From an uncultured Clostridia bacterium (lineage in GTDB: Bacteria; Bacillota; Clostridia; Christensenellales; Pumilibacteraceae), in assembly GCA_947598585.1 (NCBI GenBank), contig CANQFK010000007.1, forward strand, positions 1-60,889: a stretch of DNA of 60,889 bases, written 5' to 3'. The position numbers and the translations under genes are program-made. Shown piece by piece: positions 1 to 8,182 of the stretch; position 1 is the stretch's first letter, and every line of letters starts with the position of its first letter. Below the pieces are notes generated by a model. It did no database searches. It was not told the origin of the DNA and saw only the letters and a program-made list of their open reading frames with translations.

Positions 1-88
1 ATCTCAATAAGGGTGATGCAAGATAATTTTAGCTTACGATGATAATATACTTTTTGTCTAAAAATTTAGTTTAATGACCATATTTTCA

Positions 89-117
89 TTGCGTTTTCTA
101 TTTTAATGTATTATACT
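89..117 (+). promoter_or_regulatory. sigma-A promoter of the leader RNA
   Basis: TTGCGT at 89-94 and TATACT at 112-117 are separated by 17 bp. The predicted start is about 124, which is exactly the first base of a 15-bp arm that pairs with 296-310. Confidence 0.6.
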
Positions 118-123
118 ATTTAT

Positions 124-363
124 GCGAAACAAACTTTAGGTATATTTAGGAGGCATGATTTTTTTATTTTCAGAATAATATAGTAAACTATTAGAATAAA
201 ACAAGTATAATTTTGTTACTACTGCTCAAAATAGGATTCGGTAAAAACGCAACTCCTTTTTTTGGGTAGTAGTTAAGTAATTTCATGCTTATCCATAAAG
301 TTTGTTTCGCGACAATCGGAGTTTGCGTTTTTCGTGCGCTGACTTCGGTTGGCGCACTTTTTA
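124..363 (+). ncRNA. candidate structured RNA or 5' leader closed by a 15-bp stem
   Basis: Bases 124-138 (GCGAAACAAACTTTA) are the exact reverse complement of 296-310, so a transcript starting at 124 would close on itself with a 15-bp stem. Inside are weaker pairings, GCATGA near 153 with TCATGC near 283, and ACTACT near 218 with AGTAGT near 267. A terminator hairpin follows at 334-363. The enclosed 157 nt are AT-rich with no convincing coding region. It could be a stand-alone small RNA (closed ends and a length near 190 nt recall 6S RNA, though no 6S sequence motif was recognised) or the attenuated leader of the lipoprotein gene at 384. An alternative is a small inverted-repeat element. Confidence 0.45.
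334..363 (+). terminator. intrinsic terminator or attenuator
   Basis: A 10-bp stem around a TTCG loop (334-357) is followed by a T tract. It lies 20 bp upstream of the lipoprotein start and could end the leader RNA or attenuate the gene. Confidence 0.75.
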
Positions 364-383
364 TTTTATAAAGGAGAAAAACA

Positions 384-983
384 ATGAAAAAATTATTATC
401 GATTGTATTCATGATGATATTTGTCTGTTTGTACGTAACATTGCTCACAGGATGCGAATGTGATCATGAATGGAGTGAAGCTACTTGTGAATTACTTGCG
501 ACGTGCACTAAATGCGGTAAAACAATGGGTGAATACGCTGATCATGAATGGAGTGAGGCTACTTGCCTTTCTCCCAAAAAATGTACCATTTGTGGCAAAA
601 CCGAAGGAGGTCTTGGTGCACATAGTGTAGAGAAAGGAATCTGCCCAACTTGCGGACGCGCAACTGTAAGCTTTTCTTCAGTTTATTCAGAATGTAATTG
701 TAAATCGCCTTGGGCTAAAGCAGGTTACGATTATTTGACTATTGATACCAATCCTTATGATTATGAAGATAATCCATATGTGGATTTGGCAACAACTTAT
801 GCAGAAGCAGCTTTAAATGCAATAAAAAAAATAAATGAAAAGTTGAGCCTACCGAGCTATCTTATTGATGAAATGTTAGAAACAAGAGCGGTTGACGGTA
901 GGCGAACTTATTCTGGCAAAAAAGTAAACGTTTCTTGGCGTTATCACCCAGATAATGGACTTGAAGTCCGATATTCATTTTAA
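384..983 (+). CDS. lipoprotein with repeated zinc-ribbon-like modules
   Basis: This 199-residue protein begins with a lipoprotein signal (lipobox LLTGC, Cys24), so it is predicted to be anchored on the outer face of the membrane. Two copies of a module H-E-W-S-E-A-T-C followed by CxxCGKTxG are spaced 26 codons apart, and a third, shorter CPTCG knuckle follows. The cysteine pairs suggest structural metal binding, but that is inference. The C-terminal half (from about residue 95) is unrecognised. The DNA of the two modules is almost identical over 28 bp at 462 and 540, indicating a recent 78-bp duplication. AAGGAG precedes the ATG. The gene at 997 follows 13 bp downstream and is probably co-transcribed. 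No specific function can be assigned. Confidence 0.8.
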   Translation: MKKLLSIVFMMIFVCLYVTLLTGCECDHEWSEATCELLATCTKCGKTMGEYADHEWSEATCLSPKKCTICGKTEGGLGAHSVEKGICPTCGRATVSFSSVYSECNCKSPWAKAGYDYLTIDTNPYDYEDNPYVDLATTYAEAALNAIKKINEKLSLPSYLIDEMLETRAVDGRRTYSGKKVNVSWRYHPDNGLEVRYSF

Positions 984-996
984 TCAGGGGTAATTT

Positions 997-1359
997 ATGG
1001 ATAAGAAAAAGATTAGTGTATCACAATTAGTTACATCAATATTTGGAATACTGATAGGCGTTTTGGCTATTGCATTTGGCTTTGTTGCAATTTTTCCGGA
1101 CTATGATTGTATTTCATCGCGTATAGACGGGAGCATTAAATTCGGCGCCGACTACTATACCGATTCATATGCCGCTATGGCAAGAGCTGCCAACAATCTT
1201 GCTACCGTTACCGACAGAATTGAACATGTTCTTATGGCAATAGGATTCTGCCTTTTAGTTGTGGGACTTCTTATTGTGCTTGTTTTTACTATAAAACTTA
1301 TTGCCGCAATAAAACAGAAGCAATGTGACGAAATTAATGAAGCAGGAACTTTAAAATAA
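997..1359 (+). CDS. small membrane protein with two transmembrane helices
   Basis: The 120-residue product has hydrophobic segments at about 9-31 and 79-104 separated by a polar stretch with Tyr, Asp and Ala. It ends in a short charged tail rich in Lys and Glu. AGGGGT precedes the ATG at a good distance, and the 13-bp gap after the lipoprotein gene suggests one operon. No family was recognised. A role together with the lipoprotein at the membrane is a guess from position only. Confidence 0.7.
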   Translation: MDKKKISVSQLVTSIFGILIGVLAIAFGFVAIFPDYDCISSRIDGSIKFGADYYTDSYAAMARAANNLATVTDRIEHVLMAIGFCLLVVGLLIVLVFTIKLIAAIKQKQCDEINEAGTLK

Positions 1360-1420
1360 AAATAAACTTCAATTGTCTTTAGCAGATAATTCGATTTAGT
1401 TTACCACTACTCCGCCAAGT

Positions 1421-1463
1421 GCAACTCGTTTGAACTCTTTTGGTTCAAGCGAGTTGCTTTTTT
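1421..1463 (+). terminator. intrinsic terminator
   Basis: A 15-bp stem (1421-1435 with 1443-1457, one G-T pair) is followed by seven T. It ends the 384-1359 operon. The rest of the spacer to 1693 is AT-rich and shows nothing further that I can support. Confidence 0.9.
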
Positions 1464-1693
1464 GCTCTGAATTTTTGGCTATCGAGGCTATTATTTCGCT
1501 ATTATCTATCTTTATTTTTGTTTCACTTTTGTGTTGTAATATAAATTTTACTTTTCTCTATATAGCATACTGTATATTAAAAGAAGCAAAAGTTAATGAA
1601 ATGTCAACAAATTGACAACCTTTTGCCAACCTGAAATTATTGCTCGTTTGTAAACTTTTATGGTAAAATGCAATTACAAAGGGGTGTAGATAT

Positions 1694-2173
1694 ATGAAAA
1701 AAATTATTTTATCCGCATTATGTTTGTTGGTCATGGCGGCGCTTGTTGCCGTGCCGACTAATTTGTCCGTTTCTTACGCGCAGGGAAATGATATTCCGCC
1801 GCAGGCAACGGAGCCCGAAATAGAGCCGTGCTTGTTTACTAATATTACGCTTGGGCTAAAAGGAGGCGACGGTAAAGTTTGGGCTACCGCAAGCAACGAT
1901 TTTACTTTGTTTCCCTCGACCGTAAATGTGGTCATACAACTTTATTCTTCGCTCTCATATTGCGAGGACTATAAGGAAATGGAACTTATGGCAATGAATT
2001 CCACATTGGATCTGGATATGAACACCGAAATTGTAGCCGAAAGTTCCACGGGCGGCGAACAAAGATTTTGGATAGGAAGAACTCGTTATCGTGAGAATAG
2101 CGGTAGTTGGAAAGAACTTATAGTCGGACCTCTTAAATACAGCGCAAGCGGCGAATTTCTCGGTTTGACCTGA
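1694..2173 (+). CDS. secreted protein of unknown function
   Basis: The 159-residue product has a typical Sec signal peptide: MKK, a hydrophobic core to about residue 22, and a likely cleavage after SYAQ or SVSYA near residue 30. There is no lipobox. The mature part has alternating hydrophobic and polar stretches that suggest a beta-rich fold, with single Cys residues at about 46 and 90 that could form a disulfide. AAGGGG precedes the ATG by 9 bp. It stands alone between two terminators. No family was recognised. Confidence 0.75.
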   Translation: MKKIILSALCLLVMAALVAVPTNLSVSYAQGNDIPPQATEPEIEPCLFTNITLGLKGGDGKVWATASNDFTLFPSTVNVVIQLYSSLSYCEDYKEMELMAMNSTLDLDMNTEIVAESSTGGEQRFWIGRTRYRENSGSWKELIVGPLKYSASGEFLGLT

Positions 2174-2198
2174 TCTCGGTTTTCGGCTGTTCCTCATT

Positions 2199-2233
2199 AA
2201 AAAATTCGACTTGATTTTTCGGTCGAATTTTTT
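2199..2233. terminator. bidirectional terminator
   Basis: An A-rich arm ending in TTCGAC (2199-2210) pairs with GTCGAA plus T tract (2222-2233). It lies between the convergent genes ending at 2173 and 2318 and can serve both. Confidence 0.75.
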
Positions 2234-2317
2234 GTCGATTTTTGCCGCATAAAAACCTCGGCATAAAAATATTTTGTCATTCCCGAATTTTGATTTCCGA
2301 AACAAAATTATCTGTTT

Positions 2318-3460
2318 TCAGCCGATGAGTTCGCGTTTGATCTCGACGGAATATTCGTATTGTATACCGAATTCGGCATATAGGCTTTCGTATATGGCGT
2401 TTTTCAGTTCGTCGTCGGTGCGTTTGAGATCGAACGGAACGCCGACTTCGAAGACGAGCGCGGGCAGACTTCGGCGTATCTCACGAAAGTCATGCAAGGC
2501 TATCGAGGGATCGACGGCTCGCAGCAGGTTTTCGACCTTGGTCCTCAGCAAATTCGCCTCGCTATCGTGCAATATCACGGGATCGAGGTGAATGGTAAGA
2601 TATATGTCCGTATCTTTTTCAAAGTCCTTTTCTATTTTGTCTATCAGTTCGTGAGCGGCGAGAACGGGTATGTCGGCGTCTATTTCGGCGTGAACGGTGG
2701 CGAAGTATTTGTTGACATAGTTGTGCACGGTCAGGCCGTGGATACCGTAAATGCCCTCATAAGAAAGAAGTCGCTTTTTTATTTCGTCGATGAGGTGGGG
2801 CGGCAGAGATCCGCCGATTAGTTCGCTTGTGGTGCGTTTCAATATCTTTATGCCCGAAACGCCTATCAGGATCGCGACGAGCGCGCCTATATAGCCGTCG
2901 GGATCGAAAGGAGTGAATTCGCCCACTATCAGCGACACGAGTACGGCGATAGAGGCAAAGACGTCGCCGAGGCTGTCCACCGAAGTGGCGATGAGAAGTT
3001 CGGACGAATATTTTTTGCCGACAATGCGATTTGCCGTATACATTATCGCTTTTGCGATGATGCCCACGCACAAAACGATTATCGAAATTATCGAAAATTC
3101 CGTTTTTTCGCCGCCGAAAATGCGATCGATAGATTGCAAAAACAGTTCGAATGCGAGAAAGATGATAATGAACGAAACGACAAGAGTCGCCACATATTCG
3201 CCGCGCGCGTGACCGTAGGGGTGTTCCTTGTCTGCGGGCATGGACGACATTTCGATTCCGACAATGTTTACGATATTGCTGCCGCTGTCGCTCAGATTGT
3301 TGAATCCGTCCACAAGCAGAGATATCGTTCCGAAGATCACGCCGCAAACGATCTTGCCCGCCGCGACCGCGACGTTCAGGATCATGGACAGCAATGTGAC
3401 TTTCATCGCCGCCTTTTTCTTTTCGGTATTATTGTGCTTATGTAACGGATCTTCTGCCAT
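2318..3460 (-). CDS. cation diffusion facilitator (CDF) exporter, probably Mn2+ type
   Basis: The 380-residue protein has the CDF plan: six transmembrane helices followed by a cytoplasmic domain from about residue 205. The metal site in helix 2 is N54-xxx-D58 (context LVDGFNNLSD), and in helix 5 it is D162-xxx-D166 (SVDSLGDV). In characterised CDFs the His/Asp combination is typical of zinc exporters, whereas Asn/Asp with Asp/Asp is typical of manganese exporters such as pneumococcal MntE, so Mn2+ efflux is inferred. The start at 3460 was chosen because AAGGAG lies 6 bp upstream; the longer reading frame from 3508 has no such signal. The C-terminal part is longer than in minimal CDFs and holds a second alpha/beta segment. 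It is a single-gene unit facing aspS divergently. Confidence 0.9.
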   Translation of the reverse strand: MAEDPLHKHNNTEKKKAAMKVTLLSMILNVAVAAGKIVCGVIFGTISLLVDGFNNLSDSGSNIVNIVGIEMSSMPADKEHPYGHARGEYVATLVVSFIIIFLAFELFLQSIDRIFGGEKTEFSIISIIVLCVGIIAKAIMYTANRIVGKKYSSELLIATSVDSLGDVFASIAVLVSLIVGEFTPFDPDGYIGALVAILIGVSGIKILKRTTSELIGGSLPPHLIDEIKKRLLSYEGIYGIHGLTVHNYVNKYFATVHAEIDADIPVLAAHELIDKIEKDFEKDTDIYLTIHLDPVILHDSEANLLRTKVENLLRAVDPSIALHDFREIRRSLPALVFEVGVPFDLKRTDDELKNAIYESLYAEFGIQYEYSVEIKRELIG

Positions 3461-3539
3461 TTTCAACTCCTTACGGGGTATTTTACCACAGGAAAGCAAT
3501 TTTGTCAATCTTCACAAGAAGAAAATCGCCTCAAAACAA

Positions 3540-3568
3540 TTGACTTTACGCTCGTTTTTATATATACT
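3540..3568 (+). promoter_or_regulatory. sigma-A promoter of aspS
   Basis: TTGACT at 3540-3545 and TATACT at 3563-3568 have 17-bp spacing, about 30 bp upstream of the aspS start. Confidence 0.7.
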
Positions 3569-3598
3569 CAATAACGATATAGTTTAGGATGGTTTTTT

Positions 3599-5332
3599 AT
3601 GAGAACACACAATTGTAATGAACTGCGCAAAGAGGACGTGGGCAAAACCGTGACGCTTTGCGGTTGGCTTCACAGCGTGCGCGATCTCGGCGCCGTTGTT
3701 TTCTTCGTGCTTCGCGACTTTTACGGAGTAACTCAGGTCACCGTTTCGGATGAGAAGAAAAAGGAATTTGTCCGCGCCATACCGCGCGAATCCACGTTGA
3801 AAGTCACAGGCAAGGTCATCTTGCGCAGCAGCCCCAATCCCGACCTCGATACGGGGCTTATAGAGATAGAACCCGACGATATCGAGATACTCGGCAAATG
3901 CACCGAGGCTCTCCCGTTCGAGATCGTCAATTCCCTCGCATCTCGCGAGGACGTAAGGCTCAAATATCGCTTTTTGGATCTGAGAAACCCCGTCGTAAAG
4001 GACAAGATAGTGCTCCGAAGCAAGATCGTTTCGTCGATAAGACGCCGCATGACCGAAAAAGGTTTTTTGGAGATCACCACACCCATATTGACAAGTTCGT
4101 CGCCCGAGGGCGCGCGAGATTTCATTGTGCCGAGCAGATTGTATCCCGGGCAGTTTTACGCTTTGCCGCAAGCGCCTCAGCAATACAAGCAATTGCTTAT
4201 GGCGAGCGGCTTTGACCGATACTTCCAGATAGCGCCGTGTTTCCGCGACGAGGACGCGCGCGCGGACAGATCGCCGGGCGAATTTTATCAACTCGATATG
4301 GAAATGGCGTTCGCCTCGCAAGAGGACGTGTTCAAAGTGCTCGAAGACGTTTTGCCGTCGCTGTTCCGCGAATTTACCACGCGCAAGGTGGACGGAGCGC
4401 CGTTCAAACGCATACCGTACCTCGACGCCATTCGCGATTACGGCACCGACAAGCCCGATCTCCGCAATCCGCTCATCATAAAGGACGTGACGGACATTAT
4501 GGGCGGCACGGCTCCCATGTTCGCGGGCAAGACGCTCAAAGCCATAAAGGTGGACAACTTCGATAAGCCGCGCAGCTTTATCGACAAAACGCTCATCGAA
4601 CAGGCGCGTCAGAACGAAATAGAAACCGTTTATTGGTTCAAGACGGACGAGAACAACAACTTTGCGGGCGGTATAGCCAAATTTCTCGGTGACGTCAGGG
4701 ACGAACTTATAAAGGCGCTCCATATAAAACCGAACGGATTCGTTGCGGTCTTAGCGGGCGACAAGACCGTTTCTAAGCAAGCGGGCATAGTTCGCACCAT
4801 TCTCGGTACCGAACTCGACCTTATCGAAAAAGACGTATACAGGTTCTGCTGGATAGTGGACTTCCCCATGTACGAAATAGGTGAGGAATCGGGCGAGATA
4901 GAGTTTTGTCACAATCCGTTTTCCATGCCACAGGGCGGAATGGAAGCGCTTTGCACCAAGGATCCGCTCTCGATACTTGCATATCAATACGATATCGTGT
5001 GCAACGGCATAGAGCTTTCGAGCGGCGCCGTCCGCAATCACGATCCCGAAATAATGGTCAAGGCATTTGAGATAGCGGGGTACGGCAAGGACGTCATCGA
5101 AAATAAATTTTCGGCGCTTTACAACGCGTTCAAGTACGGAGCGCCCCCGCACGCGGGCATTGCTCCCGGGGTGGATCGTATGGTGATGCTGCTTTGCGAC
5201 GAGCCGAGCATACGCGAGGTCATCGCTTTCCCCATGAACAGGAACGCACGCGACCTCTTGATGAACGCGCCCAACAACGTTACCGAAAAGCAACTTCGCG
5301 AAACTCATATCTCCATTGTGGAGGATAAATAA
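3599..5332 (+). CDS. aspS: aspartate--tRNA ligase
   Basis: This class II synthetase charges tRNA-Asp in the cytoplasm. The 577 residues begin with the OB-fold anticodon-binding domain (about 1-100). The catalytic core has motif 2 (FRDEDARADR) and motif 3 (GVDRMVMLL), with the bacterial GAD-type insertion between them. Length is close to the usual 590. An oddity is the sequence after motif 2, RSPGEFYQLD, one residue longer than the RQPEFTQID of the E. coli type. Whether it also charges tRNA-Asn cannot be read from sequence. The stop overlaps the next start by one base (TAATG), so the two genes are translationally coupled. Confidence 0.97.
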   Translation: MRTHNCNELRKEDVGKTVTLCGWLHSVRDLGAVVFFVLRDFYGVTQVTVSDEKKKEFVRAIPRESTLKVTGKVILRSSPNPDLDTGLIEIEPDDIEILGKCTEALPFEIVNSLASREDVRLKYRFLDLRNPVVKDKIVLRSKIVSSIRRRMTEKGFLEITTPILTSSSPEGARDFIVPSRLYPGQFYALPQAPQQYKQLLMASGFDRYFQIAPCFRDEDARADRSPGEFYQLDMEMAFASQEDVFKVLEDVLPSLFREFTTRKVDGAPFKRIPYLDAIRDYGTDKPDLRNPLIIKDVTDIMGGTAPMFAGKTLKAIKVDNFDKPRSFIDKTLIEQARQNEIETVYWFKTDENNNFAGGIAKFLGDVRDELIKALHIKPNGFVAVLAGDKTVSKQAGIVRTILGTELDLIEKDVYRFCWIVDFPMYEIGEESGEIEFCHNPFSMPQGGMEALCTKDPLSILAYQYDIVCNGIELSSGAVRNHDPEIMVKAFEIAGYGKDVIENKFSALYNAFKYGAPPHAGIAPGVDRMVMLLCDEPSIREVIAFPMNRNARDLLMNAPNNVTEKQLRETHISIVEDK

Positions 5333-5589
5333 TGGACGATATAGTTACGCTCACCACCGACGAGGGCGAGGATATCAAGTTTGAGATAGTTGCCGAAATA
5401 GCGCTCGGAGAGGATTTTTATGCTATAATGCAGCCCGTGCAGCCGCTCGACGGAGTGGGCGAGGACGAGGCTCTCGTGTTCAGGATCATCGAGGCGGACG
5501 ACGGCGACGAGTACGAACTCGTTATCGACGACGACATTCTCGACAGCGTTTTCGACAGCTATAACGCCATGATCGAAAACGAAGAATAA
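5332..5589 (+). CDS. DUF1292 (YrzB-like) acidic small protein
   Basis: The 85-residue, strongly acidic protein matches the DUF1292 pattern: an opening D-x-I-x-L-x-D-E-x-G, a central segment ending in LVFRIIE, and a tail with V-x-D-x-Y-N. The family is widespread in Bacillota and has no settled biochemical function. In other genomes it sits beside alaS-yrrK and similar translation genes; here it overlaps aspS by one base, so it is expressed with it. A terminator follows directly. Confidence 0.85.
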   Translation: MDDIVTLTTDEGEDIKFEIVAEIALGEDFYAIMQPVQPLDGVGEDEALVFRIIEADDGDEYELVIDDDILDSVFDSYNAMIENEE

Positions 5590-5602
5590 TTACGCAAAAC
5601 AT

Positions 5603-5628
5603 AACGCGGCAGGACTCCCTGCCGCGTT
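5603..5628. terminator. terminator after aspS operon
   Basis: An 11-bp GC-rich stem (5603-5613 with 5618-5628) lies between convergent genes. The T tract is short, so efficiency is uncertain. Confidence 0.65.
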
Positions 5629-5651
5629 TCCGAAATGTATTATATTATGAT

Positions 5652-7202
5652 CTATTTCATTTGCCAAAAACTATATGGCACGCCTTCGATGAAAATGTCG
5701 TCGTGATCATTCGGCAATATATCAGGCAATGTATCATATGTGAGATATTGAGCGACGATCTCTTTGAATGTGAACTTTTCTTTGTTCATGAAACCCTCAT
5801 AAAAGTTGAAACTAACATTTGAATGATTTCCTTTTGTGATTTCGTACAACTGTATGTCTATTGACGATACAAAGACAGTTAAAAGATAATCTGTTCCTTT
5901 TTCCCAATCAAGACTTTCGAGAGTTTTCGCTTCGTTCGGATTCAATAATCCGTAAAGGGGATGATAAAAGGTGCTTGTATATAAAGTGGCTCCGTCATAG
6001 AAGTTCTCTCGATCGAAGATTTGAAGTACATCGCCGCCCCATGTATTCGGCATATAAATATAGGACGGCATTTTAGTGGGAATTACAGTGAGCATAAATC
6101 GATAGTTTTTATAATAAGAATCGTCGATTTCGGGGACCTTTTTCAAAAGATACATATGAGATCCCCCCGCGCGCGGGTTTAATTCAAAATCTTCGCCATG
6201 AACGGTTTGAGTGGTAAAATAATTGTCCACTTCAAAGTTGACCCAACCGTCGAATGTTTCATTCAAATACGATTCGAATCGTGCCGATAACTCTATACAT
6301 ACATTCCTTTCAAAATCCGACATTGTATACTTGCATTTAAATTCGGGTTCTGTCGTAAATTCATCATTGATATACAAATCGATGTCTGTGATATAGACCA
6401 TCAATATCTTATATGTCACGTTTTCGATATTTGAGAACTTTGCATATAATTTATGTGCCTCATCGGCAAAAAGTTTATCGTCCATTACGATATTACCGTT
6501 TTCATCGGAAACTTGTTTTGTGAACTCTTTATCAAGATACCAGCCCTCAAAGTTGGAATTCGGTCTTGACGGAACGGTAAGTTTAATATCGTTAATATCG
6601 TCGTATTTTATTATGACCGATGAATCATCTCTATTTTCGGTAGCATGGTTATAATTATATTCGAATTTGGTGGCAACTTTTTCAAAATAAGCGGTCAGTT
6701 CTGTTTTTTCGAATATTTTGTCTGATCTTATAGGTACATTATAACCATCGCTCCATTTTACAAAAGCAAATTCTTCATCGGGAATTGCTCTAACAGGCTC
6801 GCCCCACTCGCCTTTGTCTAAATTTTGAGTAGCGGCGCCTTGTATGTAGCCCCCCTTGTCGGCTTTATATTCAATAACATAATTTTCTTTTTCAAATATT
6901 GCTGTTACGTTAACATCATGAATTACATTTTTATCGGTACGGGTGGATTCATAATTGTCATCTGACCATTTGACAAAAACATAATCCTCGTCGGGTACCG
7001 CTACAACCGTTTGTGCGTCGCCGCCTTTTTTGACAAGTTGATTTGTTTTTCCGTCGATATGCCCGCCTTCGGTACTCATATAAAACGCTTTCAATGTGAC
7101 GGCTTCTTCATGAGGGATAAAGGCTTCGCATGCCACGAGAGAAAAGCTGCATACAAAGCAAAACGCCATTATTAAAACTAAAATAATTTTCTTGAATTTC
7201 AT
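5652..7202 (-). CDS. lipoprotein with InlB B-type / Listeria-Bacteroides repeats
   Basis: The 516-residue protein has a lipoprotein signal (LVAC, Cys25). Two tandem copies of a beta-grasp-like repeat follow at about 40-105 and 108-173. Each runs GGxIxG ... PDExxxFVKWSD ... R(T/S)DK ... TAxFEK. A third, diverged repeat around 190-255 contains FEGWYLDKEFTK, the hallmark of Listeria-Bacteroides surface repeats. Such repeats act as spacers or adhesion modules on exported proteins of gut bacteria. The C-terminal 250 residues are unrecognised. AGGAGGT lies 9 bp before the start. It is a single gene. Surface display is well supported; binding partner and role are unknown. Confidence 0.85.
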   Translation of the reverse strand: MKFKKIILVLIMAFCFVCSFSLVACEAFIPHEEAVTLKAFYMSTEGGHIDGKTNQLVKKGGDAQTVVAVPDEDYVFVKWSDDNYESTRTDKNVIHDVNVTAIFEKENYVIEYKADKGGYIQGAATQNLDKGEWGEPVRAIPDEEFAFVKWSDGYNVPIRSDKIFEKTELTAYFEKVATKFEYNYNHATENRDDSSVIIKYDDINDIKLTVPSRPNSNFEGWYLDKEFTKQVSDENGNIVMDDKLFADEAHKLYAKFSNIENVTYKILMVYITDIDLYINDEFTTEPEFKCKYTMSDFERNVCIELSARFESYLNETFDGWVNFEVDNYFTTQTVHGEDFELNPRAGGSHMYLLKKVPEIDDSYYKNYRFMLTVIPTKMPSYIYMPNTWGGDVLQIFDRENFYDGATLYTSTFYHPLYGLLNPNEAKTLESLDWEKGTDYLLTVFVSSIDIQLYEITKGNHSNVSFNFYEGFMNKEKFTFKEIVAQYLTYDTLPDILPNDHDDIFIEGVPYSFWQMK

Positions 7203-7424
7203 CCTTTGCTTACCTCCTATATGAAACTATATATTTAATTATATAATTTGAGTTTGAAAAAGTCAATATGTAGAATGGATGTATCACTAAAATATCAATA
7301 ATAAACACATTGTTATCATAATAAAAATTTTGTTCGGATACGAGCACTAATATTAGCGTCTATAACGGGGACTTGATATTTTATATCAACAAATAATTTT
7401 TTTTTAAAAAACATAAAAAAACAG

Positions 7425-7481
7425 TTGACAAACGCACATATTGAGCGTATAATATTATTGAACAGTTGAGGAATTGTTCAA
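7425..7481 (+). promoter_or_regulatory. promoter and operator of the zinc-efflux repressor gene
   Basis: TTGACA (7425-7430) and TATAAT (7448-7453) have 17-bp spacing. Just downstream are TTGAACA (7458-7464) and TGTTCAA (7475-7481), and an imperfect 7-2-7 repeat TTGAGGA-AT-TGTTCAA at 7466-7481. This is the layout of SmtB/CzrA operators and predicts autorepression relieved by metal. The region 7203-7424 is AT-rich and shows nothing else. Confidence 0.75.
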
Positions 7482-7502
7482 ACGATTGGAGAATTTACGG
7501 AT

Positions 7503-7829
7503 ATGGACGAAAGAACGAATAACCAAAGCGACGCAAGCAAAACTCTTCCTTGCGAGGACGAGATATATGAACTTGCGGAACTTTTCAAGATGTTCGGCGA
7601 TCCCACGCGGGTAAAGATCCTTTCGTGCCTGCAAATTCGCAATATGTATGTGGGAGAGATAGCCGAAACGCTCGGAATGACTATTTCCGCCGTGTCACAT
7701 CAACTGCGCGTATTGAGGGGCGCAAAACTCGTAAAGGGAATAAAAGAGGGCAAGGAAGTCCGATATTCGCTGGACGACGACCACGTTACCAAGATACTCG
7801 AATACGGCTTGACTCACGTCAACGAATGA
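7503..7829 (+). CDS. ArsR/SmtB-family metal-sensing repressor (zinc type)
   Basis: The 108-residue protein is a winged-helix repressor: recognition helix region MTISAVSHQLRVLRGAKLV (59-77) and a wing at EGKEVRYSL. The C-terminal helix carries D92, H94, H105 and E108. Their spacing (D-x-H, 11 residues to the second His, then +3) equals that of the alpha-5 zinc site of cyanobacterial SmtB (D104, H106, H117, E120), so Zn2+ or a related ion should release it from DNA. A lone Cys17 near the N-terminus and Cys42 do not make a full CadC-type alpha-3N site. It sits in front of the HMA protein and P1B ATPase it should control. GGAG precedes the start. Confidence 0.93.
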   Translation: MDERTNNQSDASKTLPCEDEIYELAELFKMFGDPTRVKILSCLQIRNMYVGEIAETLGMTISAVSHQLRVLRGAKLVKGIKEGKEVRYSLDDDHVTKILEYGLTHVNE

Positions 7830-7833
7830 AATT

Positions 7834-7856
7834 ACAGGGAATATTCCCTGTTTTTT
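7834..7856 (+). terminator. terminator between repressor and efflux genes
   Basis: ACAGGGA-atat-TCCCTGT (7834-7851) is followed by a run of T. It separates the repressor transcript from the efflux genes, which therefore need their own promoter. Confidence 0.85.
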
Positions 7857-7868
7857 AAGGGCAAACAA

Positions 7869-7900
7869 TTGAATAATTACTCAATAATATAATTGTTCAA
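7869..7900 (+). promoter_or_regulatory. operator and -10 element before the efflux genes
   Basis: TTGAATA-AT-TACTCAA at 7869-7884 is a 7-2-7 inverted repeat with one mismatch, matching the 12-2-12 form bound by SmtB-type repressors. TATAAT lies at 7888-7893, and another half-site, TTGTTCAA, ends at 7900. Repressor bound here would cover the promoter of the HMA and ATPase genes. The -35 box is weak. Confidence 0.6.
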
Positions 7901-7954
7901 CAAATCAAAGATATCGCCGCAAAGGCGAAAAAAGTAAAATTTTGGGAGGCATAT

Positions 7955-8173
7955 ATGAAAAAAGTTTTTAAGCTCCAAGATCTGGACTGCGCGAACTGCG
8001 CCGCAAAGCTGGAAAGAGCGATAGCAAAGGTGAACGGCGTCGATTCGGCGACGGTGAATTTCATGAGCCAAAGATTGACTATCGAGGCGGACGAAGCAAG
8101 TTTTGACGATATCATGAAAGAGGTGGTCAAGACCTGCAAAAAGACTGAACCCGATTGCAGGATACTCGTTTAG
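7955..8173 (+). CDS. free-standing heavy-metal-associated (HMA) protein
   Basis: The 72-residue protein is a complete ferredoxin-like HMA domain with metal site D11-C12-A-N-C15. DCANCA, rather than the copper-type GMTCxxC, is typical of the N-terminal domain of Zn/Cd/Pb ATPases of the ZntA/CadA group. Here that domain is a separate gene, 9 bp ahead of an ATPase that lacks it. It probably hands metal to the pump or senses load. GGGAGG lies 6 bp before the ATG. It could alternatively act as a cytoplasmic metal buffer. Confidence 0.9.
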   Translation: MKKVFKLQDLDCANCAAKLERAIAKVNGVDSATVNFMSQRLTIEADEASFDDIMKEVVKTCKKTEPDCRILV

Positions 8174-8182
8174 GGGGACGGT

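Noticed and set aside
155-178. Seven-codon frame behind AGGAGG
   Set aside because: The ribosome site is only one base from the ATG, too close, and the peptide has no feature.
191-448. 85-codon minus-strand frame near the window start
   Set aside because: It runs through the inverted-repeat RNA, the terminator and the lipoprotein start, has no ribosome site, and its translation looks random.
1430-1615. 61-codon plus-strand frame
   Set aside because: It starts inside a strong terminator stem and has no ribosome site.
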